A stretch of DNA of 64,000 bases from Methylotenera sp. (GCA_030652995.1 JAUSAG010000036.1:76349-140348); one strand, 5' to 3'; shown: positions 51,987 to 61,383, counted from the stretch's first letter. Notes: generated by a model not told the origin, from the letters alone. Numbers and translations are program-made.

Positions 51987-54413
51987 CTATTCCTTGCTAC
52001 ATTCACAATTTTCGACTCTTAGTTTATTGGTTAATTCTGAAACGCTGAATGAACCAGTAGGCGCAGAAAAAGTAACGATAGTACCAACTTTCACAGACGC
52101 ATCATTTTCAATAGCAAGTATTTGCTCACAACGTTCTAATGTGTCCTTGAATTGTTGTAAGTATTTCTTAACTGGGAGGTGCCCATTCCCTTCGGCTATT
52201 TTATAGTTAGCTTGTTCAATCATGTGAATGGAGTAATTCCGCATGTCATGAATTATTGGTAATCTTTTTTTATCACCTTTTTGCCACACTGATTTATTGC
52301 ACCGCATGCAGTCACCGAACATCTCGCATGGATTAATTGACCAATCACTTCTACACCCTCCTACTTCAGTGATGTGCTTTGGCGCCGCATTTTCATATAG
52401 AAATATTTTTCGTGCTATAACTTTTACTTTTGGAGGAGCTTCTAATGCGACTGGGCCGATTACGTTAAAATCAACATCAGGATCAAAAGTTTCTATAGAT
52501 TGTGAAATTATTTCGTGTGGGGTGCGAAGGTCGTAATGTTCTGATTGCTTTCCATTTTTCCTACCGGCTAATTCATCGATAAATTTTTCATTTGCACCAG
52601 CTAATAATGCTTCTGTTTGATGATACTTTCTAGTTTTATGTAGAGTTATCGATGGGTATGATCCATCGCTCAATCGAATATTAAGATTGAAAAATAATTT
52701 AGCAGGTCCTTGGTTATATTGGCTAAGCCAAGCATTAATGACTTGTCCTGAGAGTGCCTCAGGACGCCACCATTGAGCTATCTCGTTGCCTGTGCCAATG
52801 CCTTTTGTATTATCTGGTAAGAATGAAACTAAAAGTGCGTTATCAAGTTTTGTCGATTTATCTTTTGAGGTGTACGGCCAATGCATAAATTTGCTTTGTT
52901 TAAATTGCATTAATAAAAAATTATATAGGTCTTTAGATTTGATATAGCAACCTGGTTTAAGCGAGGCGCTAAAAATAGGATGAGATATTTTTAGATGGCT
53001 GTGTCCTTTTCCAATATACTTTCTGGCCATTACGCAAGTTATATATTTAGTCTTATCAATATTTTGAGGCATATTTATGCTTAACTTATATTTTTGACTA
53101 GCTTTCTCGAACTCGTCAATCCGAATGTAAGGAGCGTTATGTTTTCTAAAATTTTTGCTTACAAGATTAGAAATGTCATTAGGTTCTTTTATAAAAATAT
53201 GTACTGATAGTTTTGCTAATCGACTTGGGAAGTAATAGTAGGGAGAGTCTGGGCATGCTAGAACAAAAAGTACATCTTCTTTTGATAAATACTCCTTATT
53301 AAAAATATCTCTTAGGTGTAAGGGGATATATAGCTCGTTTACTTCTGAAAATGAGTTTGGAAATTTCGCTAGATAAAATTTAAATGCTTCATGTGCACCT
53401 TGTGAAAAATGCAGTATGTTTTCAAACATTTCCTTGGCTAAGTTTGATAGCTTGTGAGGTATCGGCAGGTTCTGTGATTCATCAATTTTAGGGCGCGTTA
53501 ATCTAATTCGAGTACGCTCTTTATTATCTTGGTCACTATAAAGTGCATCTCTACTTAATAGTAATGTTTCTGATATTCTCATTGAGACAGTTGTAAAAGA
53601 AAGCCCACAAATAGAAGCCATAAAGCTTGTCTTGCTTATTCCGCCATCTATATCAAGAGATTTGAAATAGGCTAAGCCAACGGCAGCAAGTTCCTCATTA
53701 GATATTCGTGATGAGGCTCTTTGATTAAATTCACTATCATCAACAGCGATAGCTTTTTTGCGCGATTTAGCTTGTATATCGGATACGAAAGAGAATGGTT
53801 TGTCTAGAAGATTAAATCCTTTGCCAGAAAATCTGAACGTCTTGGTGTGGTGTCCAGACTGTAACATTCCAGCAAGAGTTTCTAGTTCTTTGCCGGTGTC
53901 ATACTTGATGCCTTGGCTGTAATTACTCTCTTGAATACATCTTAAAGCTTGCTGGAAGGTGATGAGTTTTATTTGGTTAAGATTATTGCTGTCGCAATTT
54001 AATACTCGCAGCGCTTTTTCAAGATAAATTAAAGCCAGTGAGATGCATTTTGGTTTTGACCTTAGGTTTCTGTAGAAAATCATTACGTTGATATAAGCTT
54101 TTGCAAACAATAAGTAGTTTTTGCTTGTGATGAAGTTATCTGCGTCAAGCAATCTTGTTGATAGTTTAGTCGTAGATAGTAAGCCATCTTTTAGAAACTC
54201 TTGTTTGAGAAAAAATGATTTTGTTGAGTCGTGACTGTGAGGAATGAAACGTGATGAGTACTCAAAATATGGAAGTTCTTTTTCAAAGGTATCTGCATGG
54301 ATGTTGTTAATATTTGCCGTACCAAATGGTAAACCCCAGTTGATGAATTTTTCAAACCTATCTAGAACATCCAGCTCGGAATGGACAAGGAATAAAGGTA
54401 AATTCTCAGCCAT
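51987..54413 (-). CDS. Large tyrosine recombinase of the element (intB-like)
   Basis: An 808-residue protein. The C-terminal half carries the tyrosine-recombinase residues: box I arginine in MRISETLLLSRD, box II HKTRKYHQTEALL (H-x-x-R-x-x-H) and a tyrosine nucleophile in KQSEHYDLRT about 40 residues later. A cysteine group follows (GGCRSDWSINPCEMFGDCMRC), suggesting a zinc-binding site. The N-terminal 250 residues are unfamiliar and probably bind the arms. The start overlaps the preceding gene by 8 bases. It corresponds to IntB of SE-type elements or to TnpB of Tn554. Confidence 0.8.
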   Translation of the reverse strand: MAENLPLFLVHSELDVLDRFEKFINWGLPFGTANINNIHADTFEKELPYFEYSSRFIPHSHDSTKSFFLKQEFLKDGLLSTTKLSTRLLDADNFITSKNYLLFAKAYINVMIFYRNLRSKPKCISLALIYLEKALRVLNCDSNNLNQIKLITFQQALRCIQESNYSQGIKYDTGKELETLAGMLQSGHHTKTFRFSGKGFNLLDKPFSFVSDIQAKSRKKAIAVDDSEFNQRASSRISNEELAAVGLAYFKSLDIDGGISKTSFMASICGLSFTTVSMRISETLLLSRDALYSDQDNKERTRIRLTRPKIDESQNLPIPHKLSNLAKEMFENILHFSQGAHEAFKFYLAKFPNSFSEVNELYIPLHLRDIFNKEYLSKEDVLFVLACPDSPYYYFPSRLAKLSVHIFIKEPNDISNLVSKNFRKHNAPYIRIDEFEKASQKYKLSINMPQNIDKTKYITCVMARKYIGKGHSHLKISHPIFSASLKPGCYIKSKDLYNFLLMQFKQSKFMHWPYTSKDKSTKLDNALLVSFLPDNTKGIGTGNEIAQWWRPEALSGQVINAWLSQYNQGPAKLFFNLNIRLSDGSYPSITLHKTRKYHQTEALLAGANEKFIDELAGRKNGKQSEHYDLRTPHEIISQSIETFDPDVDFNVIGPVALEAPPKVKVIARKIFLYENAAPKHITEVGGCRSDWSINPCEMFGDCMRCNKSVWQKGDKKRLPIIHDMRNYSIHMIEQANYKIAEGNGHLPVKKYLQQFKDTLERCEQILAIENDASVKVGTIVTFSAPTGSFSVSELTNKLRVENCECSKE

Positions 54414-55956
54414 TTTGTTCTTTGATACTAGAAATTACAGAACTGACGGCATCAATAAGGTAGTCATCTCTTGTAATAGCCTCAAGAGGAAGTTTCAGTT
54501 TTATTAATTTTTTCTTTTTGGAAAGTAAGCTATCCAGAACGGCCTGATGCGCCCCATCTTTAAATGCTTCAAAACGCGGACAAATATAACATCCAAATGG
54601 GGTAAGTACATTGCATGGCTTAGTCGAGCAAGATCCAACATCTTTATCGATATCTGGATCTAAAATCCGGTGGTCTAGATCAGGATTTGTTGAGAAGTTT
54701 TTGTTAATTACTTTACCTCTGAATGCTGATAGTAAGTTCTCATGATGGCTTGATAATTGATTTTCATAATTAACGAAAGCCTCTTCAGTTAAATTGACAT
54801 AATGTGTTAGTGATCCAGTGGACGTTTGAAATCCAGCCCTTGCTAAAACCTCTAGAGGCGCACCTAACATCGCTAAATGGGTTAGTTTCGTATGTTTAAA
54901 CCTTCTAGTAAATAAGTTTAAATCTTGAGGCTCTTCATCAATACCAGCGATATATTTTCGACTATTCATGATTCGGCTAGTAATATTAATACCATTTTTG
55001 TTTACAAGAACCTGCTTTCCCGCACCTTTTCTTGCAATGCAAAATATTGGTAAAGTACGTTCTGGTTCTTTTTTTGTAATACTCGATATGTATTTTATAT
55101 GCTCTACTACCGCTCTACCAATTGGCTCAGAAAGTGTGTATTCCATCATGTATTCTCGCGCCGGGGTGGCTTTTTGTTTAACTATGGGAACATTAACTTG
55201 AACTTTAACCAAGTTGCCATTTATATCCATATCAATTTTTAGGTCTCCAAATTCTAATAACTGTAATTGCGACGGTCGCATTGCTTCAGAAATAATTAAT
55301 CTCCACATTAAATAATCTTGTGGATTAAATTCACCTGATATGTATAAGCTTTCAACATTTGTAAGGATATTTCTGGTTTGCTGCATACTGAATGGACGCT
55401 CTTGCGGATTGGAATTTTGGATGTTTATAGTGCTTTTGGGCTTGGGTGATTTTGATGATTTTATATAGCTCTTAAGGTCTAAATCAATTCCTGGGATATT
55501 GAGACCAATCCAATACTTTATAAACGATCTAAGCAACTTCTGTGATGAGGGAGATTTATCTTGGTTAAACCAATTAAACATTGCTAAATTGATACAGGAT
55601 ATTTGGTTTGGGACTAATTCTTTTATGACTCTTATAAACATCGAGAATTGATTAATCCAACGTTTAACTGTCGATATTTTTCTTCTTCCATTTAATGCAT
55701 GAATGACGACATAGTAAAAAATGCTACTGGTAGCTTTCGTTAAACCAACTGATAATTGGTTTAGTCTTATACTTGCGTCACCAGCATCTCCCTTTAATGT
55801 CATAAGATCGAAGTTGACATCAATTAACTTACCGCTATCAATCGGTCTGATTCTTTTAGGGAAATCTTCAGGAATAAGTTCATTGGAATAAACTATAAAT
55901 GTGTCATATCCGCTAAATTTATTTGAGGCTGTCAAGGATGCGGTCTCTCTCTTCAA
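54406..55956 (-). CDS. Tyrosine-recombinase-fold protein with altered catalytic residues (tfp-like)
   Basis: A 516-residue protein. Box I keeps an arginine (SEAMRPSQLQLLEF). Box II, normally H-x-x-R-H-T, reads RRFKHTKLTHLAMLG, so the second catalytic arginine is lysine and the first histidine arginine. A tyrosine is kept in SLTHYVNLTEEAF. A cysteine set lies near the C-terminus (CSTKPC and GCYICPRF). The missing arginine suggests an inactive structural member, as described for Tfp in SEs. It overlaps the genes on both sides (8 and 38 bases). Confidence 0.78.
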   Translation of the reverse strand: MKRETASLTASNKFSGYDTFIVYSNELIPEDFPKRIRPIDSGKLIDVNFDLMTLKGDAGDASIRLNQLSVGLTKATSSIFYYVVIHALNGRRKISTVKRWINQFSMFIRVIKELVPNQISCINLAMFNWFNQDKSPSSQKLLRSFIKYWIGLNIPGIDLDLKSYIKSSKSPKPKSTINIQNSNPQERPFSMQQTRNILTNVESLYISGEFNPQDYLMWRLIISEAMRPSQLQLLEFGDLKIDMDINGNLVKVQVNVPIVKQKATPAREYMMEYTLSEPIGRAVVEHIKYISSITKKEPERTLPIFCIARKGAGKQVLVNKNGINITSRIMNSRKYIAGIDEEPQDLNLFTRRFKHTKLTHLAMLGAPLEVLARAGFQTSTGSLTHYVNLTEEAFVNYENQLSSHHENLLSAFRGKVINKNFSTNPDLDHRILDPDIDKDVGSCSTKPCNVLTPFGCYICPRFEAFKDGAHQAVLDSLLSKKKKLIKLKLPLEAITRDDYLIDAVSSVISSIKEQNG

Positions 55957-57241
55957 TTAGCTCTGCAGCTTGATCAATGATGTGTCTTTGGCTATATCTG
56001 GAAGGCATTGTGGAGGTGTTAGCCCATCGGCCACGTTGAATTAAAATGCTTCTTACATCTTTACCTTTTTCATGAGCAATGTTAGCTATCTCAGTTAAGT
56101 GCGTGTGCCTCAAAGAATGTGGTGTAAACCATGTTGGAAATTCTTTTAACGATTTGAGTTTTGAAATAATTCTATTCAAGTTGCGCTGTGAAATTGGTTC
56201 TCCAATACTTGGACCACTTTGGCAAACAAATAGATAAGGATGTTCTTTTATATTAGAGCTTAATGAAATCGCAAGACGTCTTTCATTTGTAATATATTTG
56301 ATTAAATCCGCGGTTAAGTTCTTGCTAACGGCTAGATCCCCAGAAAGAGTCTTAGATAAAGGCTCTTTAGTCCTCGGATCTGCATTATCATTTGGTTTAT
56401 GTCTAACTCTTATTATGTTTATAAATTTGCCAGGACGTATCTCGTAGTTATACTTAATGTCTGCGCAAGTTACTTTAAGGCATTCGCCTGCTCTCAGTCC
56501 AGTTTCATAAAGAAATCTGGCAATTAATTTATCCCTATTACCATGATTGGTATTAGGAAAAATACTGTTAGAGCTAATTGCTTGTAAAAAAGTCGCTGTT
56601 TGATTTGAATCCAAAGAATACACTGGTGCAGGTTTTTTATCTGACTTATAGTTTTTTTCAAAGGCTTCGTAAATTATATTTTTATATTTTTCACTTTTAA
56701 TAAGAGATTTGTCATCTACATTCAGCGCACCTTCAATAAAGTCTTGAGTAAGCCATATTAAATAGTTGCATAAATTTCGTAAACGAGCGTTAGATGTGGA
56801 AATGTCTACTAAAATACCAGATGGAATGCTATGAAGCTTAGGGTTGTCAATTGAACGAATTCTGGCTAACTCTTTAGAAGAGAAGTCGCACCAACCACTG
56901 AATTCATCAATTTCTCTTCTTGTTAATGCAAGTGAATTATTCTTCACCCGTGTTTCTGGTGCTATCCAATTAGGGTTTCTTGATTTTTTTATTAGTGACC
57001 ATTCTAAGTAGAATGCCAAATCTCTAAGGATTGCAAGGTGAGTATTATGGCTTTTTTGGCCTAAATTTCGATAGACATATAAAGTGGGCAACTCACATAG
57101 TAGACCGCTGCGAGTATCTAAAAGTACGGCTCTTCTGACTGAACGTTTGTTAACTCCAGAGCCGATATCTTCGATAATAATTCTTGTTTGCGCTGTAAGG
57201 TTTTCAATCATTAAATGTTTACATAAAATACATATGCTCAA
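55919..57241 (-). CDS. Tyrosine recombinase of the element (intA-like)
   Basis: A 440-residue site-specific recombinase with a complete active site: arginine in ETGLRAGECLKV, HSLRHTHLTE (H-x-x-R-H), tryptophan in GRWANTSTM and the nucleophilic tyrosine in PSRYSQRHI. A SAM-like core-binding region lies at about 60-190. The start may be ATG 57241 or ATG 57211; neither has a clear ribosome site. It is the first gene of the module and lies about 100 bases from the right end, as expected of an integrase that cuts its own end. Confidence 0.9.
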   Translation of the reverse strand: MSICILCKHLMIENLTAQTRIIIEDIGSGVNKRSVRRAVLLDTRSGLLCELPTLYVYRNLGQKSHNTHLAILRDLAFYLEWSLIKKSRNPNWIAPETRVKNNSLALTRREIDEFSGWCDFSSKELARIRSIDNPKLHSIPSGILVDISTSNARLRNLCNYLIWLTQDFIEGALNVDDKSLIKSEKYKNIIYEAFEKNYKSDKKPAPVYSLDSNQTATFLQAISSNSIFPNTNHGNRDKLIARFLYETGLRAGECLKVTCADIKYNYEIRPGKFINIIRVRHKPNDNADPRTKEPLSKTLSGDLAVSKNLTADLIKYITNERRLAISLSSNIKEHPYLFVCQSGPSIGEPISQRNLNRIISKLKSLKEFPTWFTPHSLRHTHLTEIANIAHEKGKDVRSILIQRGRWANTSTMPSRYSQRHIIDQAAELIEERDRILDSLK

Positions 57242-57331
57242 ATATATTATAAGGCATAATTTTATTTTTTTTAATATAAATTTTATTTAAACTTAACATC
57301 ATGATTATATTATATTTATTTATATTAAAGA

Positions 57332-57502
57332 TTACATTGTTGTTGTTGTGCTAATATCTTTTCCGCCACTCATGCACACCAGTACAGTATCGCCTTCTTC
57401 TATCATGTTGTAATCGCCAATGGCTTTGCCGGTGGCGCTTATTAAGCTATTTCTAAGCTTGATGAAGTTGTTGGAATGGTTGAGTGGTAAGTGTTTTATC
57501 AT
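57332..57502 (-). pseudogene. ttcA: 5' part of the chromosomal ttcA, cut by the integrated element
   Basis: Starting at ATG 57502 the frame reads [20 protein letters not shown], then [26 protein letters not shown], the N-terminal 49 residues of TtcA up to its PP-loop. After the aspartate it enters element DNA (ISTTTTM) and stops at TAA 57334-57332. It begins 26 bases after the stop of the pteridine reductase gene, so ttcA was the next gene in that operon. The matching remainder is at 38536-39300. Confidence 0.95.
57345..57361. repeat. Right attachment junction of the 18-kb element
   Basis: GTTGTGCTAATA (57345-57356) is the inverted complement of the left arm with one mismatch, followed at once by TCTTT (57357-57361) shared with the left junction, and then by the chromosomal 5' part of ttcA. 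In a circular form the two arms would face each other around an 8-base spacer TCTTTACT, the usual shape of a tyrosine-recombinase core site. Confidence 0.88.
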
Positions 57503-57528
57503 TTCGTAATTCTATAATGTTTAGCGAG

Positions 57529-58278
57529 CTATAAGTTCAAAGAGCGGCCGCCATCAACAGCCAATACATGGCCGGTGATAAAAGGCGCATCAGCGATTAA
57601 AAATTTAACGGCTTTTGCCACATCTTCGGCTTCGCCAATGCGTTTGAGTAAGGTTTGGTTAATCACCCGCTGGCGATAAACTTCATCAAACTGCGGGTTG
57701 CTCTCAGGCCATTGTACAGCGCCGGGGGCAACTGCATTGACGCGTACTTCAGGGCTGAGTTCATGCGCTAAAGATTTAGTTAAGGTCACTAAACCTGCCT
57801 TTGCAACGCTATATATAATGTAGCCTTTTTTAGGACGTTCAATATGCATGTCGGTGATGTTCACAATACAGCCATGATTTTTGCGTAACTCAGGTGCAGC
57901 CGCTTGCGATAAAAATAGCGGTGCTTTTAAGTTGCTACCCATTAAATCTTGCCACTTGGTTTCGTCAACATCACCAATCTCGCTCATGTAATAAGTTGAG
58001 GCGTTGTTGATCAGTACATCTAAACGTCCAAACTGACGCACGGTTTCGGCAACCAAGTTGGGTATTTCAGCAGTATTGAGTAAATCCCCTTGAATAATCG
58101 CCACAGAGTTAGCACGTTGCAGATTTAGTTCGGCCTGAAGCGCGCGGGCTTCAGTGAATGAGCTTTTATAGTGCACCATAAGTGAATAGCCTTCCGCATG
58201 TAGTATGCGGCAAATGGTTGCGCCCACGCGCTTTGCGCCACCAGTAATTAGCACTACTTTGTCTTTAATTATGATCAC
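57529..58278 (-). CDS. folM: Pteridine reductase FolM-like (short-chain dehydrogenase)
   Basis: A 249-residue SDR enzyme. The cofactor motif is TGGAKRVGATI, the pteridine reductase variant TGxxxRxG, at about 13-20. NNAS follows near 91, and the catalytic tyrosine and lysine are in IIYSVAKAGL. It would reduce dihydromonapterin or dihydrobiopterin. It shares a divergent promoter region of 39 bp with the methyltransferase and lies directly upstream of the interrupted ttcA. Confidence 0.85.
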   Translation of the reverse strand: MIIIKDKVVLITGGAKRVGATICRILHAEGYSLMVHYKSSFTEARALQAELNLQRANSVAIIQGDLLNTAEIPNLVAETVRQFGRLDVLINNASTYYMSEIGDVDETKWQDLMGSNLKAPLFLSQAAAPELRKNHGCIVNITDMHIERPKKGYIIYSVAKAGLVTLTKSLAHELSPEVRVNAVAPGAVQWPESNPQFDEVYRQRVINQTLLKRIGEAEDVAKAVKFLIADAPFITGHVLAVDGGRSLNL

Positions 58279-58317
58279 AGATTGCTCATTTAATTTTAGC
58301 TAAGATTATAATGGCTT

Positions 58318-59496
58318 ATGTCAACATTACCTACTTCAGCATTACCCGTTCCTGATGCCGAGGCTCAGGCGCATAGCCTGCGGCTAACTTCGTTTATTCA
58401 AGATAAAATCAACCAACATGATGGCTGGCTGTCATTTGCAGATTTTATGCAGATGGCGCTTTATACACCCGATTTAGGTTATTACAGTGGCGGCGTTAAA
58501 AAGTTCGGCACAGGTGGGGATTTTGTTACCGCACCTGAAATTTCACCATTATTTGCCCAGACATTGGCTAATCAGGTCGCACAAGTGTTGGCGCAAACGC
58601 AAGGCGATATTCTAGAGTTAGGCGCAGGAACGGGTAAGTTAGCAAAAGACTTGCTACTTACGCTACAAGACGCTAATCAGTTGCCAGCACATTACTTTAT
58701 ATTGGAAGTTAGTGCTTACTTGCGGCAGGTGCAGCTTGAAGAAATGCAAACATATTTACCCGCTCATCTTATGCAGCGTGTGGTTTGGCTGGATGCTCTG
58801 CCAGAAAATTTTGTAGGTCTGATTTTAGGTAATGAAGTGTTGGATGCAATACCCGCACATTTAATTTATAAGCCGCGCGCCGATAGTTCATCGAGCTTAA
58901 GTGAGCGAGGCGTAGCATTTAATGAGCAATTTATCTGGCGAGATAAGCCATTGGTTGCAGGCGGTTTATTGGATTTAGTCAGTAGCTACGCGTTACCAAC
59001 CGATTATTTAACTGAAGTAAATCCCTCAGCGATTGGCCTTTTGCAAAGCTTGGCACAGGCTTTAGCTCACGGCATCATCATCATGATAGATTACGGCTTT
59101 TCGGCGCGTGAGTATTACCACCCACAGCGTAATCTAGGGACGCTTATGTGCCATTACCAGCATTATGCGCACACTAATCCACTGATTAATGTCGGGCTTC
59201 AAGATATTACCGCACATGTGGACTTTACCAGTATTGCACGTGCTGGCGTAGATAAAGGTTTAGCGTTAGCTGGCTTTTGTAGCCAAGCGCAATTTTTAAT
59301 GAACTGCGGCATTTTAGATGGATTAAGCCAAGTATCACCACACGATATGGCGCGTTACGCACCACTTGCAGCCGCTGCGCAAAAGTTACTGTCACCGGCT
59401 GAAATGGGTGATTTATTTAAAGTGATTGCCTTGAGTAAAAATGTTGATGAGCCCTTGCTGGGGTTTTCATCAGGTGATAAATCTCATACGCTTTGA
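58318..59496 (+). CDS. MidA/NDUFAF7-type SAM-dependent methyltransferase
   Basis: A 392-residue protein of the DUF185/Methyltransf_28 family. It has FADFMQMALYTPDLGYYSGG, GGDFVTAPEISPLFAQTLANQ, the SAM-binding LELGAGTGKLAKDLL and LGNEVLDAIPAHL. Mitochondrial relatives methylate an arginine in complex I; the bacterial substrate is not established. Single gene, divergent from folM. Confidence 0.85.
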   Translation: MSTLPTSALPVPDAEAQAHSLRLTSFIQDKINQHDGWLSFADFMQMALYTPDLGYYSGGVKKFGTGGDFVTAPEISPLFAQTLANQVAQVLAQTQGDILELGAGTGKLAKDLLLTLQDANQLPAHYFILEVSAYLRQVQLEEMQTYLPAHLMQRVVWLDALPENFVGLILGNEVLDAIPAHLIYKPRADSSSSLSERGVAFNEQFIWRDKPLVAGGLLDLVSSYALPTDYLTEVNPSAIGLLQSLAQALAHGIIIMIDYGFSAREYYHPQRNLGTLMCHYQHYAHTNPLINVGLQDITAHVDFTSIARAGVDKGLALAGFCSQAQFLMNCGILDGLSQVSPHDMARYAPLAAAAQKLLSPAEMGDLFKVIALSKNVDEPLLGFSSGDKSHTL

Positions 59497-59610
59497 TTTA
59501 AGTGTGCCACAGGCACGCCATTCAGGGGAAACTGATAGGTACTACTAAGCCCGCTTCGCAGGCATGTATTACTAATTTTTTAAGCACTAAAGTGCTTGTG
59601 AAGAGCCTTA

Positions 59611-59662
59611 CTGTAGGCGCGAATTTATTCGCGATTTGTAATGATACGCATCGCTCCTACAG
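59611..59662. repeat. REP/REPIN-like palindromic element
   Basis: CTGTAGGCGCGAATTTATTC starts the element and CGCTCCTACAG ends it. The outer CTGTAGG and CCTACAG are inverted repeats and the first half holds an inner GCGAAT-ATTCGC hairpin. This is the form of REP sequences dispersed between genes in many proteobacteria. It lies just before trmB, its last bases touching the -10 box. Confidence 0.6.
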
Positions 59663-59668
59663 TATAAT
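59663..59668 (+). promoter_or_regulatory. -10 box of trmB, possible leaderless start
   Basis: A perfect TATAAT ends 7 bases before ATG 59676. A transcript starting the usual 6-8 bases downstream would begin at or just before the ATG, implying a leaderless message. No good -35 box is found at 16-18 bases, and ATG 59667 inside the box is then not usable. Confidence 0.4.
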
Positions 59669-59675
59669 GCGCCGT

Positions 59676-60404
59676 ATGAATGATACCAATCCGATAGAAA
59701 AAATAGTTGATCAAGAAGCCGACGCTCAAGGCGTAGTTCAGCGACGCATCCGCAGTTTTGTCTTGCGTCAGGGCCGCTTAACCAAAGGTCAGGCGCGTGC
59801 GTTAGAAACCGCCTTGCCTAAATTCGGCATTACCTATTCGCCAGAGTTGCTTGATTTAAATGCACGATTTAATCGGGTGGATAGTAAAAAGATTCTGGAA
59901 ATTGGCTTTGGTATGGGTGAAACTACTGCCAAGATTGCACAGACTTTACCTGACTGTGATTTTTTAGCTGCTGAGGTGCATACCCCAGGCGTTGGCGCAT
60001 TACTTAAGTTAATTGAAGAGTCAGCGCTTACTAACATCCGTGTGATTCAGCATGATGTGGTGGAAGTGCTGCAAAATATGCTGGCAGAAGCAAGCCTGGA
60101 CGGCGTGCATATTTTTTTCCCTGACCCGTGGCATAAAAAGCGTCACCACAAGCGCAGGTTGATACAAGGGGAGTTTGTAAAACTGCTTTGCAGTAAACTA
60201 AAAGTAGGCGGATATTTGCATGTGGCCACTGATTGGCAGGAGTATGCGGAGTGGGTGTTGGAAGTGTTGAGTGCAGAGCCGCAGTTACAAAATACGGCAG
60301 AAAGCTATGCAGTAAAACCTACTTATCGTCCACTTACCAAGTTTGAAAACCGCGGGATCAAACTTGGGCATGGGGTTTGGGATTTGGTGTTCACCAAGAG
60401 GTAG
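59676..60404 (+). CDS. trmB: tRNA (guanine-N7)-methyltransferase TrmB
   Basis: A 242-residue enzyme that methylates G46 in tRNA. It shows [12 protein letters not shown] (SAM site), [32 protein letters not shown] (catalytic Asp region) and [17 protein letters not shown] at the end. The open frame extends upstream to 59502 through the REP-like sequence; family starts near [17 protein letters not shown] make ATG 59676 (or 59667) right. Single gene. Confidence 0.93.
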   Translation: MNDTNPIEKIVDQEADAQGVVQRRIRSFVLRQGRLTKGQARALETALPKFGITYSPELLDLNARFNRVDSKKILEIGFGMGETTAKIAQTLPDCDFLAAEVHTPGVGALLKLIEESALTNIRVIQHDVVEVLQNMLAEASLDGVHIFFPDPWHKKRHHKRRLIQGEFVKLLCSKLKVGGYLHVATDWQEYAEWVLEVLSAEPQLQNTAESYAVKPTYRPLTKFENRGIKLGHGVWDLVFTKR

Positions 60405-60508
60405 GTTGTGTAAGAAAAGTCATTTTGTACTTAAGGCGCTTACTGGATTTACAAATCTGGTGATAGCTTGCTGGCTTATAGAATGTCATTTTTAATGACA
60501 TTAAACAG

Positions 60509-61177
60509 CTAACTAACGTCTTTGCCACCCTCAAGATCAAACGACTTTCGCACCAAATCCTCAGGTTCTTCCGCAAACAGCCATTTCCCAATCACTTTCT
60601 CCGCCTCTTCAACGCCTAGTTTCTTTAAGCTGGAGAATAGCTGTATCGTGCACTCACTATGGTAATGGTTGCCCCAGGTTTCAATAAGCTCTTTGCGAAC
60701 TCTGTTGAGCGTTAAGGAGGCTTCGCCTCGTGAGAGTTTGTCTGATTTGGTTAGGAGCACATGCACGGGTTTACCGCTGGGGCAAAACCAATCCAGCATC
60801 TGGCGGTCGAGTGGAGTAAGCGGGTGGCGGCTGTCCATCACTAGCACCAAGCCACCTAAACTTGAACGCTCGCTTAAATAGCGGGCAAGTACGTTTTGCC
60901 AGTGCGCGCGCATGGCTTCAGGTACCTTGGCGTAGCCGTAACCGGGTAAATCGACTAAGTGCCTGTCGTTACCCAGTGTAAAAAAGTTAATAAGCTGCGT
61001 GCGGCCAGGCTGCTTACTCACAAAGGCTAAACGATTATGGTTGGCTAACGTGTTGAGTGCACTTGATTTTCCGGCATTGGATCTGCCGGCAAAAGCAACT
61101 TCAATACCGCTGGCTGGTGGTAGATCACGTAGGTGGTGCGCAGAAATGAAAAATGTAGCGTTTTGAAACAATGGCAT
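60509..61177 (-). CDS. engB: Ribosome biogenesis GTPase EngB (YihA/YsxC)
   Basis: A 222-residue GTPase for large ribosomal subunit assembly. The nucleotide motifs are [14 protein letters not shown] (G1, near 31), GRTQLINFF with threonine for G2, [11 protein letters not shown] (G3) and TKSDKLSRG (G4). The length is normal. It is divergent from cytochrome c4, the arrangement common in proteobacteria. Confidence 0.95.
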   Translation of the reverse strand: MPLFQNATFFISAHHLRDLPPASGIEVAFAGRSNAGKSSALNTLANHNRLAFVSKQPGRTQLINFFTLGNDRHLVDLPGYGYAKVPEAMRAHWQNVLARYLSERSSLGGLVLVMDSRHPLTPLDRQMLDWFCPSGKPVHVLLTKSDKLSRGEASLTLNRVRKELIETWGNHYHSECTIQLFSSLKKLGVEEAEKVIGKWLFAEEPEDLVRKSFDLEGGKDVS

Positions 61178-61383
61178 AGAAATCCGATTCTAGTTAACGG
61201 CTTCATTTGAAAATCCAGGTGACTTTGTTTGCTTTTTTTTATAAGCTAGCCGCAATAGATAGCCTTGTCATTTCTGATTTATTAAATGAATTGATGTTAC
61301 GGTGAAAAATGCTATCACGAATAGTGGTTTTTAGCTAAAATAGAGCGTTAATTGGTTGAATAATTTAGATTTTAGGAGCAGTA

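Larger units (their letters stand above)
39296..57361. mobile_element. 18-kb integrative element inserted in ttcA
   Basis: The boundaries are defined by the two halves of ttcA outside it, a shared TCTTT core at each end and 12-bp inverted arms just inside. It encodes a four-gene tyrosine-recombinase module at its right end (51559-57241) and cargo to the left: SMR pump, beta-propeller dehydrogenase, AraC regulator, SnoaL-like protein, pqqA, prepilin-like genes, an Mrr/HsdR chimera and an intact ttcA. There are no phage structural, conjugation or plasmid replication genes. The layout and gene order recall strand-biased circularising integrative elements (SEs); Tn554-type elements are the next nearest model. 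Element length is 18,061 bp counting one core. Confidence 0.9.

Noticed and set aside
39296-57361. The element as a prophage or conjugative island
   Set aside because: No capsid, terminase, lysis, relaxase, type IV secretion or replication genes are present.
39296-57361. A Tn554-type transposon as the name for the element
   Set aside because: Kept only as second choice: three large recombinase-fold genes are present where Tn554 has two, and the middle one has a damaged active site as in SE Tfp.
59582-59597. AAGCAC-TAAA-GTGCTT hairpin as a terminator of the methyltransferase gene
   Set aside because: The T run is before and not after the stem on the plus strand.
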